Origin: an uncultured Dorea sp.
GTDB lineage: Bacteria; Bacillota; Clostridia; Lachnospirales; Lachnospiraceae
DNA: 64,000 bases
Direction of reading: 5' to 3'
Assembly: GCA_910580235.1 (NCBI GenBank)
Contig: CAJTVU010000008.1
Location: 30,714-94,713, forward strand
Below the pieces are notes generated by a model. It had not been told where the DNA came from and searched no databases. It was given only the letters and a program-made list of their open reading frames with translations. Of this stretch, positions 40,571 to 48,997 are shown piece after piece. Numbering within the stretch: position 1 is the first letter of the stretch; every line of letters starts with the position of its first letter. A program made the position numbers and the translations under genes.

Positions 40571-42850
40571 ATGACGGCAGAGGAGTGGCTGGGGCAAGAC
40601 AATCAGCTCGGCATTGATATTTGGACAAAGAAATACCGCAACGAAGAGGAGGATTTTGACGGATGGCTCCATCGTATCAGCGGAGGTAATGAGAGGATCG
40701 AGAAGTATATCCGGGAGAAGAAATTCCTGTTTGGAGGAAGGATCCTGTCAAACAGAGGATTGAATAAAGAGGGACGGAAAGTTACTTACTCTAACTGCTA
40801 TGTGGTAGAACCACCGGAGGATAATATCGAAAGTATCTTTGAATGTGCGAAGAAGCTGGCTCGCACGTACAGCTATGGAGGGGGATGTGGCATTGATATC
40901 TCCAAGCTAAGCCCGAGGGGGGCAAGGATTAATAACGCTGCAAAGGAGACGAGCGGCTCGGTTTCCTTTATGGAGCTGTACTCGCTTGTAACTGCGCTTA
41001 TAGGGCAGAACGGGCGAAGAGGCGCCCTGATGATCTCTATTGACAGCTCGCATCCTGATGTGGAGGAATTCATTGATTTAAAGACGGATCTTGACAAAGT
41101 TACGAAAGCGAATATATCCATCCGCATTCATAAAGACTTTATGGAGGCGGTAAAGAGAAATGAGCAATATACGCTCCACTATACACGGGAGGCGACTGGC
41201 GAGGTGGTAGAATCCCAGGTAAAGGCAAGGGAGCTGTTCCGAAGGATAGCAGAGACGAACTGGGATTATGCGGAGCCGGGCGCACTGTTCTGGGATCGGA
41301 TCACGAGCTGGAACCTCTTAAGCAACACAGAGGAATTTTCTTACGCAGGGGTAAACCCCTGTGCGGAAGAGCCCCTTCCGGCAGGAGGGAGCTGCCTTCT
41401 GGGAAGCATCAATCTAGCTGAATTCGTGCAGGAAGAGTTTACGTCGTCGGCAGTGTTTGACTTCGATGGGTTCCGGCAGTGTGTGTATGCTTCGGTAGAT
41501 GCTCTGAATGAAGTGCTGGAAGAAGGGATCCCGCTCCATCCGCTGAGAGAGCAGCAGGAGAGCGTGTCGGACTGGCGGCAGATCGGCCTTGGCATTATGG
41601 GGCTGGCGGACTGCCTCCTGAAGCTGGGGCTTACCTACGGGGAAGAAGAGGCTGTAGAGATGTGCGACAAGATTGGATTTGTCATGGCGGACGCTGCGTT
41701 GGGGGCTTCATCCAGGCTTGCCAAAGACAAAGGGGCTTTCCCGAAATGTAATGTGGAAGAGATTATTACGACGCCATATTTTATGGCGAATACGACAGAG
41801 AAGACAAAGGAGCAGGTCCGTAAGTGGGGGCTTCGCAATTCACAGCTCCTCACGATCGCTCCTACGGGGACGCTTTCTACGATGCTTGGGATCTCAGGCG
41901 GCATAGAGCCTGTATATGCGAATTATTATGAGCGGAAGACAGAGTCCCTGCATGGCGAGGACGTATATTATAAAGTGTATACGAAGATAGTTGAAAACTA
42001 TATGAAGAGGTATGAGCTAAAAGAGGACAAGCAGCTGCCGGATTATTTTGTGACGGCTATGACGCTGGATTACCGTCAGAGGATTGATATGCAGTCTGTC
42101 TGGCAGAAGCATATAGACGCCTCCATCAGCTCTACGGTCAATGTCCCGAACGGATTTACTGTAGAAGAGACGGAAGGGCTATATATGTACGCTTATGACA
42201 AGGGGCTTAAGGGCATCACGATCTTCCGAGACGGGTGCAAGCGGCTAGGCATCCTGAACATAGACGCTCAGAAAGAGGCGAAGAAAGTCCAGGCGGGCGA
42301 AGGCCTGGCCAGAGGAGAGATACTTCTTGTGACAGACGATATCGTAGGCAAGAAAAGGAAGCTCATCACCGGCTGCGGGAGCCTCCATTGTATCGCGCTG
42401 TTCGACCCGCACACAGGAGCTTTGCTTGAGACGTATCTAAGCAAGGGATCCACGGGCGGATGTAATAACTTTATGGTTGGCCTGTCGCGTATGATCTCCA
42501 TTAGCGCGAGGGGCGGTATTGACATTGAAACGATTGTGGATCAGCTTAATTCCAGTGGCTCCTGTCCTTCCTATACGGCGCGCAGGGCGACTCGCAAAGA
42601 TACGAGCAAAGGCGCATGTTGCCCGATGGCGGTAGGTAATGCCCTGATGGATATGTACAATGAGATGCAGGCGGAGCTGGCTGCGAAGAAAGAAGCTATG
42701 CCAGAGAAAGAGAGGAAGATCCCGAAGCCGAAAGCAGTGTCCGTCCGTCCGACCGCCGACAAGTCTTACTGCCCGGAATGCGGCGAGGCGCTCGTATTCG
42801 AGGAAGGCTGCAATATATGTAAAGGCTGCGGCTGGAGCAAGTGTCAGTAG
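40571..42850 (+). CDS. nrdJ: Adenosylcobalamin-dependent (class II) ribonucleotide reductase
   Basis: 759 residues. The ten-stranded barrel is recognisable from SNCYVVEPPEDNIESIFE (first active Cys), YGGGCGIDISKLSPRGA, NPCAEEPLPAGGSCLLGSIN with the NxCxE motif, and GTLSTMLGISGGIEPVYAN. The C-terminus carries a TSCPD-type region (STGGCNNFMVGLSRMI, SSGSCPSYTARRAT) and a zinc-ribbon tail YCPECGEALVFEEGC / CKGCGWSKC. It reduces ribonucleotides using a B12-derived radical and needs no oxygen. The ATG at 40571 is preceded by AAAAAGGA; the in-frame ATG at 40541 lies between promoter and ribosome site. Monocistronic. Confidence 0.93.
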   Translation: MTAEEWLGQDNQLGIDIWTKKYRNEEEDFDGWLHRISGGNERIEKYIREKKFLFGGRILSNRGLNKEGRKVTYSNCYVVEPPEDNIESIFECAKKLARTYSYGGGCGIDISKLSPRGARINNAAKETSGSVSFMELYSLVTALIGQNGRRGALMISIDSSHPDVEEFIDLKTDLDKVTKANISIRIHKDFMEAVKRNEQYTLHYTREATGEVVESQVKARELFRRIAETNWDYAEPGALFWDRITSWNLLSNTEEFSYAGVNPCAEEPLPAGGSCLLGSINLAEFVQEEFTSSAVFDFDGFRQCVYASVDALNEVLEEGIPLHPLREQQESVSDWRQIGLGIMGLADCLLKLGLTYGEEEAVEMCDKIGFVMADAALGASSRLAKDKGAFPKCNVEEIITTPYFMANTTEKTKEQVRKWGLRNSQLLTIAPTGTLSTMLGISGGIEPVYANYYERKTESLHGEDVYYKVYTKIVENYMKRYELKEDKQLPDYFVTAMTLDYRQRIDMQSVWQKHIDASISSTVNVPNGFTVEETEGLYMYAYDKGLKGITIFRDGCKRLGILNIDAQKEAKKVQAGEGLARGEILLVTDDIVGKKRKLITGCGSLHCIALFDPHTGALLETYLSKGSTGGCNNFMVGLSRMISISARGGIDIETIVDQLNSSGSCPSYTARRATRKDTSKGACCPMAVGNALMDMYNEMQAELAAKKEAMPEKERKIPKPKAVSVRPTADKSYCPECGEALVFEEGCNICKGCGWSKCQ

Positions 42851-42869
42851 ATAATTTGAAAATTTAAGA

Positions 42870-42898
42870 TTGTACTCCTCTTGTCATGCTACTATAAT
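42870..42898 (+). promoter_or_regulatory. Promoter of the GxGQ-repeat protein gene
   Basis: TTGTAC (42870-42875), 17 bases, TATAAT (42893-42898). Confidence 0.7.
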
Positions 42899-42944
42899 CG
42901 TGCTATCATAAGATTTATAAAATAATGACGAGAGGAGCTTTCTT

Positions 42945-43487
42945 ATGAAGAAAAGGATTACAATCCTGGCATCAGTGCTGGTGCTGACTGTAGCGTCTGG
43001 AACGGTAGCGTATGCGGCTCCGGCGTGTCCTGCAAGAAGCAGCTGCGGTTACAGATATGTGGATAAGAACGACAATGGGATCTGTGACTTCAGGGAGCTG
43101 TGGGAGGACTGCAGAGACGCATGGGAAGAAGAGCAGAATAATGCATCGCAGGGGAGCGTAGAACAGGCCGGGCCACAGGAGAATGCAGGGCAGGCTGCGG
43201 CGCCTTCTGGAAATGAGATACAAGGAGCAGGCCAGGGAACAGGGCAAGGCGTAGGCCAGGGAGCCGGTCAGGGAACAGGGCAAGGAGCGGGCCAGGGAAC
43301 AGGGCAAGGCGTAGGCCAGGGAGCCGGGCAAGGCGCGGGCCAGGGAACAGGGCAAGGCGTAGGCCAGGGAGCCGGGCAAGGCGCGGGCCAGGGAGCCGGT
43401 CAGGGAACAGGCCAGGGTGCAGGTTATGGTTCCGGCGGACATCATTCCGCAGCACATCATGGCGGCGGACATGGACGCCACAGATAG
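42945..43487 (+). CDS. Secreted GxGQ-repeat protein with EF-hand-like loop and His-rich tail
   Basis: 180 residues. Signal peptide MKKRITILASVLVLTVASGT with cleavage near AYAA/PA. The mature N-terminus has four cysteines and a calcium-type loop YVDKNDNGICDF (Asp40, Asn42, Asn44, Asp48). An acidic linker leads into 16 consecutive GxGQ tetrapeptides (x = A, T or V; about residues 94-157). The tail GGHHSAAHHGGGHGRHR is His-rich and could bind metal. No known enzymatic domain and no sorting signal. A secreted structural or metal-binding protein is the most that can be said. AGGAG precedes the ATG. Repeat number is likely to vary between strains. Confidence 0.75.
   Translation: MKKRITILASVLVLTVASGTVAYAAPACPARSSCGYRYVDKNDNGICDFRELWEDCRDAWEEEQNNASQGSVEQAGPQENAGQAAAPSGNEIQGAGQGTGQGVGQGAGQGTGQGAGQGTGQGVGQGAGQGAGQGTGQGVGQGAGQGAGQGAGQGTGQGAGYGSGGHHSAAHHGGGHGRHR
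43224..43415 (+). repeat. In-frame 12-bp tandem repeat array (GxGQ codons)
   Basis: Sixteen 12-bp units encoding GxGQ, with longer blocks (about 48 bp, GVGQ-GAGQ-GAGQ-GTGQ type) duplicated almost exactly. This indicates recent slippage or unequal exchange. It is coding, not CRISPR. Confidence 0.9.
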
Positions 43488-43582
43488 ACAGGAAAAGTAC
43501 TGTATCTAAGATTCAGTGTCAAATCTGCCTTTGACGGCATAGTCTGGTATAAGAGAATCTGAAAGTAAGAGGTACTGTGACT

Positions 43583-44350
43583 ATGCCTTATTCAATTATG
43601 CTGGATGCCGGGCACGGCGGGCGCGACCCGGGAGCTGTGTATAAGGGGCGGCAGGAAAAGGACGATACGCTCCGTCTCACCCTTGCTGTGGGAGAGATAT
43701 TGCAGAATAACGGGATGGATGTAGAGTATACGAGGACAACGGATGTATATGAGACGCCCTACCAGAAGGCTATGGAGGCAAACGAGGCAGGAGTGGATTT
43801 CTTTGTGTCCATTCACCGGAATTCCTTCCCAACTGACAATGAGGTCATGGGGGTAGAGAGCCTTGTATATGACTTGTCGGGGATTAAATACGAGATGGCG
43901 CAGAATATTAACGCCCAATTGGAGACGGTCGGTTTTGTGAATCTGGGCGTAAAGGCAAGGCCCAACCTTGTAGTCCTTAGAAGGACGAAGATGCCTGCTG
44001 TGCTTGTAGAAGCCGGATTCATTAATTCAGATACGGATAACCGCCTGTTTGACGATAATTTTGATGATATTGCAAGAGCGATCGCAGACGGGATATTACA
44101 AACGCTGGATATAGGCGGATCCGCCGGGGAGCAGCACGGGGACTATCGGGTGCAGGTAGGCCTGTTCCGTAATTGGAACAATGCCTCCCGTCTTGAACGA
44201 GAATTAAAGGAGCAAGGCTTTCCAGCGTTCACAGACGATTCCGGGCAGTACATTAGCGTACAGGTAGGGAACTTTACAGACTTGAGCGATGCGGTAGCCA
44301 TGGAAAAGAGGCTGCGGCAGGAAGGGTATGATACGCTGATCGTCAGCTGA
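43583..44350 (+). CDS. N-acetylmuramoyl-L-alanine amidase (Amidase_3) with SPOR domain
   Basis: About 255 residues. IMLDAGHGGRDPGAVYKGRQ (zinc His, Glu), FFVSIHRNSFPTDNEVMGVE (second His) and PAVLVEAGFINSDTDNRLF (catalytic Glu) make up the Amidase_3 fold. The C-terminal 70 residues (DYRVQVGLFRNWNNASRLER, ISVQVGNFTDLSDAVAMEKR) form a SPOR domain that binds denuded glycan strands. No signal peptide is visible; the protein begins almost at the catalytic domain, so it may act inside the mother cell or leave by a non-Sec route. The ATG at 43583 is favoured over the GTG at 43577. Confidence 0.9.
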   Translation: MPYSIMLDAGHGGRDPGAVYKGRQEKDDTLRLTLAVGEILQNNGMDVEYTRTTDVYETPYQKAMEANEAGVDFFVSIHRNSFPTDNEVMGVESLVYDLSGIKYEMAQNINAQLETVGFVNLGVKARPNLVVLRRTKMPAVLVEAGFINSDTDNRLFDDNFDDIARAIADGILQTLDIGGSAGEQHGDYRVQVGLFRNWNNASRLERELKEQGFPAFTDDSGQYISVQVGNFTDLSDAVAMEKRLRQEGYDTLIVS

Positions 44351-44360
44351 TAAGAAGAAA

Positions 44361-44392
44361 CGGACCACCTTCATGGTGGTCCGAAAGTTTTT
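44361..44392 (+). terminator. Terminator after amidase
   Basis: CGGACCACC / GGTGGTCCG with loop TTCAT, followed by AAAG and TTTTT. Confidence 0.85.
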
Positions 44393-44425
44393 CATCCCAT
44401 AGGAGACTTTGTCTCCTATGGGATG
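44393..44425. repeat. 15-bp perfect palindrome
   Basis: CATCCCATAGGAGAC, 3-base loop, GTCTCCTATGGGATG. It begins directly after the amidase terminator T-run and has no T-run of its own. Confidence 0.8.
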
Positions 44426-44490
44426 AACCCCTCTGGGAGATGCGCGCTCGCACGAGAGGGAAATATTACTTCGCAATCGTGCTCGGCGCG

Positions 44491-44551
44491 AAAAAAGTGT
44501 GCTTCACAGAAAGAATGCATAGCCATGAGAGTGTGTGAAGCACACTTTTTT
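44491..44551. terminator. 18-bp perfect inverted repeat, bidirectional terminator of the CNNM/CorC gene
   Basis: AAAAAAGTGTGCTTCACA (44491-44508) and TGTGAAGCACACTTTTTT (44534-44551). The T-runs on both strands make it a terminator in either direction. It touches the stop codon of the minus-strand CorC-type gene. Confidence 0.88.
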
Positions 44552-45827
44552 ATTCTATTTTATCTTCTTCCGTCTCTTTCTCAGGGAGATAGACATGGAC
44601 GCTTTCGATCCGGTTCTTGTCGAGCGTCTCTACCACGAGCCGGATATCGTCTTCTGTAGTAATGGAGTCGCCCACTTCAGGGAGCCGGTCAAGATGCTCG
44701 ATAATGAAGCCGCCGAGAGAATCATAGTCTTCTGATTCCAGAGAAAGATACAAGCGGTCGTTAAAGTCATCCAGATTCACAGAGCCTTCAACGATATATT
44801 CACGTTCTCCGATCTCTTTAATGAAATCTTCCTCATTCTCATCGTACTCGTCGTGTATCTCGCCGACGATCTCTTCCAATATGTCTTCCAGAGTGATGAG
44901 CCCTGCAGTCTCACCATACTCATCCAGAACGATGGCAATATTGAAAGACGCCTGGCGCATTTCCACAAGAAGCTCGGAAATACTCTTGTATTCGTAAGTG
45001 AAATATGCTTCCCGCATAATATCGCGGATATGGAACTCCTTCATGCCGTCGAAAAGCAACAGGTCTTTCATGTTGATCGTACCAATGACATTATCAGTCG
45101 TCTCTTCGAAAACCGGAAGGCGTGTGAACTTATCTTCGCGAAAAAGCTCGATCAGCTCTTTATAGGAACAGTTCACATCGGCAAATGTCACATGTACCCG
45201 GGGGACCATTACATCCTTCGCTTTGGCATCGCCTAAGTCGAACACATTATATATCATCTCTTTTTCTTCCGATTCGATGACTCCGTCTTCATGGCTTACA
45301 TTTACGATTGTACGAAGCTCGGTCTCAGTCATAGTACGGTTCCTGTCATTGGGATCGACCCGGAGAAGGAACAGCACTGCCATGGACAGCCCGTTAATAA
45401 CGAAAATGACAGGGGTCATAACCCTCATAAACAGATGGATGACAGGCGCATACAGAAGAGCCATCTTCTCTGCGTGGATGGTAGCCATAGTCTTTGGCGT
45501 AATCTCTCCGAACAGGAGGATCATAAGAGTTAGAGCTCCACTGGCGATTGCGACCATAGAGCTGCCGAAATTGTATGCAAGACTGGTAGTGAGAGACGCG
45601 GCCGACAGGTTCACGATGTTGTTGCCGATTAGGATGGCGCTTAACATCTTGCCAGAATCATCGGTAATCTTCAATACAGTTTTAGCGCTTTTTTTGCCCT
45701 CTTCTGCGAGGCTGCGGATTCGAATTTTGTTTACTGTCGTCAATGCCGTCTCGGCCGATGAAAAGAAGGCAGATAGCATTAACAGCACGATCAGGATAAT
45801 AATTTGCGTGACGTCACTCGAGTCCAA
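44550..45827 (-). CDS. CNNM-type transporter/hemolysin C family (CNNM + CBS pair + CorC/HlyC)
   Basis: 425 residues. A CNNM transmembrane domain with four hydrophobic helices covers about residues 1-170 (FFSSAETALTTVNKIRIRSL, GNNIVNLSAASLTTSLA, FGEITPKTMATIHAEK). Two CBS motifs follow (AKDVMVPRVHVTFADVN; ISELLVEMRQASFNIAIVLD), then EYGETAGLITLEDILEEIVG and a C-terminal CorC_HlyC domain. Family members export Mg2+ or other cations; hemolysin annotations are historical. The start is a TTG at 45827, 11 bases after AGGAG, since no ATG or GTG is available in frame nearby. It runs divergently from murB. Confidence 0.92.
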   Translation of the reverse strand: MDSSDVTQIIILIVLLMLSAFFSSAETALTTVNKIRIRSLAEEGKKSAKTVLKITDDSGKMLSAILIGNNIVNLSAASLTTSLAYNFGSSMVAIASGALTLMILLFGEITPKTMATIHAEKMALLYAPVIHLFMRVMTPVIFVINGLSMAVLFLLRVDPNDRNRTMTETELRTIVNVSHEDGVIESEEKEMIYNVFDLGDAKAKDVMVPRVHVTFADVNCSYKELIELFREDKFTRLPVFEETTDNVIGTINMKDLLLFDGMKEFHIRDIMREAYFTYEYKSISELLVEMRQASFNIAIVLDEYGETAGLITLEDILEEIVGEIHDEYDENEEDFIKEIGEREYIVEGSVNLDDFNDRLYLSLESEDYDSLGGFIIEHLDRLPEVGDSITTEDDIRLVVETLDKNRIESVHVYLPEKETEEDKIE

Positions 45828-45908
45828 TGATAAATCAACTCCTTTTTAATAAAAAAATATATATACGAATCTAATATACCTTATTTTGGTGGATTTTGCA
45901 AGAGCGCG

Positions 45909-45937
45909 TTGAATTTGAAAGCAAATTATTGTATACT
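45909..45937 (+). promoter_or_regulatory. Promoter of the murB-rapZ-whiA-crh operon
   Basis: TTGAAT (45909-45914), 17 bases, TATACT (45932-45937). Confidence 0.7.
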
Positions 45938-45969
45938 GAAATACACGATAAAATGTATTGGAGAAGCGT

Positions 45970-46881
45970 ATGAATAAGGAATTTTACAGATTACTTGCAG
46001 AAATAGCGCCACAGGACAGGATTATGCGAGACGAGCCTATGTATCGGCACACTACGTTCCGTGTAGGAGGCCCGGCGGATTTTTTTGTGATGCCGCAGAC
46101 GAAGGAAGAAGTGAGGGATATTCTCTCTGTGTGTAAGGGAAATGGGATTCCTTGCTCTGTTATAGGAAATGGGAGCAATCTCCTTGTGTCTGACAAAGGG
46201 TACAGGGGCGTGATTGTCCAGCTGTATAAGAACATGAGCGGGATAAGCGTAAAAGGCGAACAGATCACGGCGCAGGCAGGGGCCCTTCTCTCCCGGATCG
46301 CCGCGAGAGCGCTGGAGGAGCGCCTGACCGGATTCGAGTTTGCCGCAGGCATTCCGGGCACGCTGGGAGGAGCATGCATGATGAACGCAGGGGCTTACGG
46401 AGGGGAGATGAAGGATATATTAAAAGAAGTCCTCGCTCTTACCCCAGAGGGTGGCTTTTGTACTTTGTACGACCATGAGCTTGACATGGGCTACAGGAGC
46501 AGCGTTATTTCAAAAAGGGGCTACATCGTCCTGGAAGCAGTAATAGAGCTTCAGGAAGGTGAAGAGCAGGCGATCAGAGAGCGTATGGAAGAATTGAAGC
46601 AAAAGCGTGTGTCGAAACAGCCGTTAGAATATCCAAGCGCGGGCAGCACGTTCAAAAGACCGGAGGGGTATTTTGCCGGGAAGCTGATCGAAGATACAGG
46701 GCTTCGCGGGTTTTCCGTGGGAGGCGCGCAGGTGTCTGAGAAGCACTGTGGCTTTGTGATTAATAAAGGCGACGCTACAGCCGCCGATATTGCAAAGCTG
46801 ATGTGCGAAGTGTCGGCGCGGGTCGAAGAGAAGTTCGGCGTCGTTCTTGAGCCGGAAGTCAGGAGATTAGGAGAATTCTAA
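45970..46881 (+). CDS. murB: UDP-N-acetylenolpyruvoylglucosamine reductase
   Basis: 303 residues, short (type II-like, Firmicutes) form. FAD-binding HTTFRVGGPADFFVMP, VIGNGSNLLVSDKGYRGVIV, FEFAAGIPGTLGGACMMNAG and GYRSSVISKRG; catalytic Ser in PSAGSTFKRPEGYFAGKLIE; the end is LEPEVRRLG. It performs the second committed step of peptidoglycan precursor synthesis with NADPH. GGAGAAGCGT leads into the ATG at 45970. One base separates it from rapZ, so the genes are coupled. Confidence 0.96.
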   Translation: MNKEFYRLLAEIAPQDRIMRDEPMYRHTTFRVGGPADFFVMPQTKEEVRDILSVCKGNGIPCSVIGNGSNLLVSDKGYRGVIVQLYKNMSGISVKGEQITAQAGALLSRIAARALEERLTGFEFAAGIPGTLGGACMMNAGAYGGEMKDILKEVLALTPEGGFCTLYDHELDMGYRSSVISKRGYIVLEAVIELQEGEEQAIRERMEELKQKRVSKQPLEYPSAGSTFKRPEGYFAGKLIEDTGLRGFSVGGAQVSEKHCGFVINKGDATAADIAKLMCEVSARVEEKFGVVLEPEVRRLGEF

Positions 46882-46882
46882 G

Positions 46883-47764
46883 ATGAGAGTCGTTATTGTT
46901 ACAGGGATGTCGGGGGCAGGCAAGAGCACTGCGCTTAAAATGCTGGAAGACATGGGGTATTTCTGCGTAGATAATCTTCCAGTGCCTCTCATTCCAAAGT
47001 TTGCGGAATTGATCGCAGTTCCGGGAGCGGAGATAAATAAAGTGGCGCTTGGAGTGGACATAAGGAGCGGGCACAGCTTTGAAGAGCTGGAAGGGGTTCT
47101 TGCGGAGCTTGACAGTAATGCGATGAAGTATGAGATCTTGTTTTTAGAGTCCAGTGATGATGTGCTGATCAAGCGTTATAAGGAGACAAGAAGGTTCCAT
47201 CCGCTGTCAGGCAGCAGCGAGAGAGTAGATATTGGGATTAAAAAAGAGAGAGAACGGCTGGGCTTCCTGAAGAAGAGAGCAGACTGCCTTATAGATACGA
47301 GCCATATGCTTACAAGGGAATTGAAGCGGGAGCTGAATAAAATCTATGTGCAGAACAAAGAATATAAGAACTTGTATATTACAGTGCTGTCTTTCGGCTT
47401 TAAATACGGGATCCCGAGCGATGCGGATCTTGTGTTTGACGTGCGGTTCCTGCCGAACCCTTATTATATAGAAGAGCTACGTTCAAAAAGCGGCAACGAT
47501 CAGGAAGTCAGGGATTATGTCATGAGCAATGAAAAGGCGGGGATCTTCCTTGAAAAATTTACGGATATAGTAGAATTCCTGATTCCTAATTATATTGCAG
47601 AAGGTAAGACGCAGCTGGTAATAGGGGTCGGGTGTACTGGCGGGAAGCACCGTTCGGTGACGCTCGCCAACGAGCTGTACGAGGCGCTGGAGCGCGCAGA
47701 CCATTATGGCGTACGCATTGAGCATAGGGATATAGGCAAAGATGCCATTACAAAGGCAAAGTAG
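46883..47764 (+). CDS. rapZ: RapZ/YvcJ nucleotide-binding protein
   Basis: 293 residues. Walker A in VIVTGMSGAGKSTALKMLED and YFCVDNLPVPLIPKF; later RFHPLSGSSERVDIGIKKER, FKYGIPSDADLVFDVRFLPN and IGVGCTGGKHRSVTLANEL. This is the full RapZ family architecture (P-loop N-domain and C-terminal RNA/UDP-GlcNAc-related domain). In Bacilli YvcJ affects competence; in enterics RapZ controls glmS sRNA. Position between murB and whiA is the normal Firmicutes order and suggests a link with cell-wall precursor control. Confidence 0.95.
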   Translation: MRVVIVTGMSGAGKSTALKMLEDMGYFCVDNLPVPLIPKFAELIAVPGAEINKVALGVDIRSGHSFEELEGVLAELDSNAMKYEILFLESSDDVLIKRYKETRRFHPLSGSSERVDIGIKKERERLGFLKKRADCLIDTSHMLTRELKRELNKIYVQNKEYKNLYITVLSFGFKYGIPSDADLVFDVRFLPNPYYIEELRSKSGNDQEVRDYVMSNEKAGIFLEKFTDIVEFLIPNYIAEGKTQLVIGVGCTGGKHRSVTLANELYEALERADHYGVRIEHRDIGKDAITKAK

Positions 47765-47773
47765 GAGTCGCGG

Positions 47774-48655
47774 ATGTCATTTTCAGGGACGATTAAGGAA
47801 GAATTGTCAAAGCATTATAAAGATGCACGGCATTGCCAGCTGGCTGAGCTGTCGGCCATTATGCAGATGTGTGGAGAGTTTTCCAGAGATGAAGAGGGAA
47901 GGCACACTCTTAAGTTTCATTCGGAAAATTTGCAGGTTGCAAGAAAATGCTTTACATTGATGCAAAAAACATTTAATATAAGAACGGATATCGTGATTCG
48001 CAGGAATATGGCAAAGGACAGCGTAAGTTATTTCCTCTGCTGGAAGGGGGATGAGCTTCTTGCAGTGAAGAATGCCTCGCGTCAGGCTGTATGTTGCAAG
48101 AGAGCATATATAAGAGGTGCGTTCATCGCATCGGGCTCTATGAGCGACCCAAGCAAATCATATCATTTTGAGATTGTCTGCACAGAAGAAGGACAGGCGG
48201 AATATCTGAAAGATATGATGAATAGTTTTGGGGTAGAGGCGAAGACCGTGCCGCGCAAGAAGACCTATGTCGTCTATCTGAAGGAGGGCTCTCAGATCGT
48301 AGATATCTTAAACGTCATGGAGGCGCATGTTGCTCTGATGGAGCTGGAGAATGTCCGGATCCTGAAGGAGATGCGTAATTCCGTGAACCGGAAGGTTAAT
48401 TGTGAGACGGCCAATATCAATAAGACGGTGTCCGCTGCGGTAAGGCAGGTAGAAGATATTGTGTACATCCAGGACACGGTCGGTCTGGACACGCTTCCGG
48501 AAGGACTGCGGGACGTTGCCCTTACGCGTCTTGCGAACCCAGAGGCTACTCTTAAGGAGCTGGGAAGCCTTATGGCCGAGCCGGTAGGTAAATCGGGAGT
48601 GAACCACCGCCTCAGGAAATTAAGTGAATTGGCAGATAAGCTAAGGGGTAATTAA
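47774..48655 (+). CDS. whiA: DNA-binding protein WhiA
   Basis: 293 residues. An N-terminal LAGLIDADG-derived domain (SFSGTIKEELSKHY, CCKRAYIRGAFIASGSMSDP, YHFEIVCTEEGQAEYLKDMM) is followed by a helix-turn-helix: RLANPEATLKELGSLMAEPV, then GKSGVNHRLRKLSELADKL. WhiA regulates sporulation in actinomycetes and cell division/chromosome segregation in Firmicutes. The residues needed for homing-endonuclease catalysis are not evident, as usual. It follows rapZ by 9 bases. Confidence 0.96.
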   Translation: MSFSGTIKEELSKHYKDARHCQLAELSAIMQMCGEFSRDEEGRHTLKFHSENLQVARKCFTLMQKTFNIRTDIVIRRNMAKDSVSYFLCWKGDELLAVKNASRQAVCCKRAYIRGAFIASGSMSDPSKSYHFEIVCTEEGQAEYLKDMMNSFGVEAKTVPRKKTYVVYLKEGSQIVDILNVMEAHVALMELENVRILKEMRNSVNRKVNCETANINKTVSAAVRQVEDIVYIQDTVGLDTLPEGLRDVALTRLANPEATLKELGSLMAEPVGKSGVNHRLRKLSELADKLRGN

Positions 48656-48667
48656 GGAGGAAATAGT

Positions 48668-48922
48668 ATGATTAGGAGAGCTGTTACGATTCAGTCAGAA
48701 ATGGACATGGAGTCACGCCCAATAGCGCATCTTGTTCAAAGGGCGATTCAGTATACGAGCCAGGTGTATATTGAAATGGATAACAAACATATCAATGCGA
48801 AAAGCATTATGGGAATGTTGAGCCTCAGCCTTACAAAAGGGACTACATTCACGGTGGTTGCCGACGGGGATGACGAGAAGGACGCTGCTGATGGTGTTGA
48901 AGCATTTTTTGCAGCGCACTGA
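48668..48922 (+). CDS. Crh-like HPr paralogue lacking the phosphorylatable His15
   Basis: 84 residues with the HPr fold. Aligning Arg17-Pro18 (MESRP) with HPr HARP places Glu at position 15 in place of the phosphocarrier His, while AKSIMGMLSL keeps Ser46 exactly in place. This is the pattern of B. subtilis Crh (Gln15, Ser46), a catabolite-repression cofactor phosphorylated by HprK that cannot carry PTS phosphate. Its position directly after whiA matches the Bacillus yvcJ-yvcK-whiA-crh order. A separate true HPr must exist elsewhere for the PTS. GGAGG stands 8 bases before the ATG. Confidence 0.85.
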   Translation: MIRRAVTIQSEMDMESRPIAHLVQRAIQYTSQVYIEMDNKHINAKSIMGMLSLSLTKGTTFTVVADGDDEKDAADGVEAFFAAH

Positions 48923-48951
48923 TCGCAGTACATAGATAGGAAGGAATAGGG

Positions 48952-48980
48952 AAAGGGCATGTTCTGACTGCCCTTTTTTT
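48952..48980 (+). terminator. Terminator of the murB-crh operon
   Basis: AAAGGGCA / TGCCCTTT with seven T in total. Confidence 0.85.
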
Positions 48981-48997
48981 GATAAAGGAGGGTATGT

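Noticed and set aside
40509..40571. Cobalamin riboswitch before the B12-dependent nrdJ
   Set aside because: The promoter to start-codon distance is about 35 bases, far too short for the roughly 200-base element, and no B12-box was seen.
43224..43415. CRISPR-like array
   Set aside because: Units are 12 bp, contiguous, in frame and without spacers.
42972..43481. Minus-strand repetitive frames across the GxGQ gene
   Set aside because: Repeats on the opposite strand follow automatically from the 12-bp coding array. The plus frame has promoter, ribosome site and signal peptide.
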